Assembly (NCBI RefSeq): GCF_038751955.1
Contig: NZ_JBCEXH010000004.1
Span: 62,001 to 126,000 of the forward strand
Origin: Methanocalculus natronophilus
Lineage (GTDB): Archaea; Halobacteriota; Methanomicrobia; Methanomicrobiales; Methanocorpusculaceae
Direction of reading: 5' to 3'
DNA: 64,000 nt
Shown here: positions 62,832 through 64,000 of the stretch, piece by piece
Position numbering within the stretch: the stretch's first letter is position 1
How the letters are laid out: each line of letters starts with the position of its first letter
The notes under the pieces: generated by a model
The model's input: only the letters and a program-made list of their open reading frames with translations
What the model was told of the DNA's origin: nothing
The model's database searches: none
Position numbers and translations under genes: made by a program

Positions 62832-64000
62832 ATGAATAGCACATATAATGCAGACCATATTACAGTTCTTGAAGGGCTTGCTCCGGTACGGGAGCGGCCT
62901 GCAATGTACATCGGGAGCACCGATGCCCGGGGGCTGCACCATCTCATCTATGAGGTGGTGGACAATTCAATTGATGAGGCGCTGGCAGGCTATTGCAGCC
63001 ATATCGATGTCTCGATAAATCCTGACGGCTCATGCACCATCGAGGATGACGGCAGGGGTGTTCCAATTGATACCATGCCGAAGTACGGGAAGAGCGCCCT
63101 TGAGGTGGTTATGACCGTCCTGCATGCAGGTGGGAAATTTGATAAAAACACGTACCAGGTCTCAGGCGGCCTGCATGGTGTTGGTGTCTCGGTCGTCAAT
63201 GCCCTCTCCGAATGGATGGTTGTCGAGGTCTTCCGTGACGGCAGGATTCATTCGATGCGGTTTGAACGGGGGGGTGTTGTCTCCCCCCTCTCGTCTGCTC
63301 CTGAATCTGAGGAGGAGATCCGTGAGCGGCTGAAAAAGCGGTACGGCTCCCGGCTCGAGGCGATGAACCAGCATGATCCCGCAATCTCAACCGGAACGCG
63401 GATCACCTTCAAGCCTGATACAACAATCTTTGAAACCACCCACTTTGATTTTGATGTGATCAGTTCCCGCCTGAGAGAGCTTGCGTTCCTCAACAGCAAT
63501 GTCCGGATACGTGTTCTCGACAAACGGAGCGGGGATGGGGAGACCTTCTATTACGAAGGCGGCATAAGCGAGTTTGTCAGGTACCTCAATGACGGCAAAG
63601 AGGCTCTCTACCCTGATGTGATCTTTCTCTCACGGAAGGATGAGGAGCATAAGGTTGAGGTGGATGTCGCAATCCAGTACAACAGCGGCTACAGCGAGAC
63701 CCTCTTCACCTTTGTCAACAGTGTCAACACCAGGGAAGGAGGAACCCACCTTGAAGGGTTCCGGTCTGCGCTCACCCGGGCAATTAACAGCTCGGCAAAG
63801 AAAAATAACCATATCAAGGGCGAGATATCCTTAAAGGGCGATGATGTCAGGGAAGGTCTCTGCGCCATCATCAGCGTCAGGATCGCAAACCCCCAGTTCG
63901 AGGGCCAGACAAAGATGCGGCTTGGCAACTCCAATGTCCGGGGCATCGTCGACTCCCTCGTCTACCAGTATCTGACCGAATATTTTGAGGAGAATCCCAA
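62832..64000 (+). CDS. gyrB: DNA gyrase subunit B, 3'-truncated by window edge
   Basis: The first 389 residues are in the window. GHKL ATPase motifs: 'EVVDNSIDEALAGYCSHIDV' (N box), 'IEDDGRGVPIDTMPKYGKSA', 'GGLHGVGVSVVNALSEW' and, in the transducer, 'FVNSVNTREGGTHLEGFRSA' and 'QFEGQTKMRLGN' with the ATP-contact glutamine-x-K. Gyrase adds negative supercoils and came to euryarchaea from bacteria; this organism has it beside topoisomerase VI. The Toprim region and gyrA, if next, lie outside. Confidence 0.96.
   Translation, partial: MNSTYNADHITVLEGLAPVRERPAMYIGSTDARGLHHLIYEVVDNSIDEALAGYCSHIDVSINPDGSCTIEDDGRGVPIDTMPKYGKSALEVVMTVLHAGGKFDKNTYQVSGGLHGVGVSVVNALSEWMVVEVFRDGRIHSMRFERGGVVSPLSSAPESEEEIRERLKKRYGSRLEAMNQHDPAISTGTRITFKPDTTIFETTHFDFDVISSRLRELAFLNSNVRIRVLDKRSGDGETFYYEGGISEFVRYLNDGKEALYPDVIFLSRKDEEHKVEVDVAIQYNSGYSETLFTFVNSVNTREGGTHLEGFRSALTRAINSSAKKNNHIKGEISLKGDDVREGLCAIISVRIANPQFEGQTKMRLGNSNVRGIVDSLVYQYLTEYFEENP

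Overview
The window is a near gap-free chromosomal segment of a methanogenic euryarchaeon, most likely a member of the Methanomicrobiales or a close relative. It carries archaeal ribosomal proteins L15e and L37Ae, RNA polymerase subunit P, SBDS, two RNase P proteins, the proteasome alpha subunit, prefoldin beta, archaeal-type CoaD and NadM, a methanofuran gene (mfnB), an HdrA-like iron-sulfur flavoprotein, ether-lipid enzymes, and both topoisomerase VI and a DNA gyrase subunit. A tRNA-Tyr has the archaeal C1-G72 pair and an intron after position 37. Family calls rest on reading motifs by eye; no database search was run.

Layout. 0-0.74 kb: AT-rich end of a glycosyltransferase. 0.8-6.3 kb: top6A, a MntA/HepT toxin-antitoxin pair, a strongly folding non-coding stretch, a frameshifted hicB, top6B and hisS; the usual top6B-top6A neighbourhood is broken by the toxin-antitoxin material. 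6.3-8.4 kb: larB overlaps nadM, with membrane proteins on either side. 8.5-11.0 kb: accessory patch with a DUF4143-type ATPase, an unknown gene, and a relB/relE pair whose relE has a stop codon. 11-21 kb: housekeeping (YchF, DUF92, valS, tmk, a HisA-like protein, mfnB, guaB). 21.3-23.6 kb: an ArsR-type regulator with an Hsp20-like partner, a winged-helix/degenerate nucleotidyltransferase protein whose start codon lies inside a palindromic operator array, and a HEAT-repeat protein. 23.7-31.5 kb: a polyphosphate operon (two tandem PPK1 paralogs, a CHAD-metallophosphoesterase fusion, and Ppx/GppA-HD), with overlapping stop and start codons throughout. 31.7-35 kb: tRNA-Tyr, tRNA-Asp, leuA with an apparent 5' frameshift, and an aldehyde dehydrogenase. 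35-41.6 kb: minus-strand information-processing super-operon (L15e, Rpp30, Pop5, PsmA, SBDS, L37Ae, RpoP, Brix, Pcc1, prefoldin beta) without exosome genes at their usual place, plus moaC and nnr. 41.6-50 kb: RecJ-like, PUA, NAC, TrmI, pyrBI, coaD, gamma carbonic anhydrase, HdrA-like, MtnA and DUF116. 50-56.6 kb: bactofilin-like protein, UbiA prenyltransferase, tRNA-Arg, trm1, DRG GTPase, tRNA-Glu, frameshifted radical SAM gene, BASS transporter. 57-64 kb: Xre/ImmA plus PIN pair, ABC-2 exporter, a (CT)15 tract, geranylgeranyl reductase, and the start of gyrB.

The most interesting systems are the polyphosphate operon with the CHAD-phosphoesterase fusion; the larB-nadM coupling, which fits NaAD being the LarB substrate; the 20-bp-phased palindromes over the start of the winged-helix/nucleotidyltransferase gene; and several broken or oddly started genes (hicB, relE, tmk, leuA, radical SAM). 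Small-indel cases could be real decay or assembly errors; the 11-nt duplication in hicB is unlikely to be an error.
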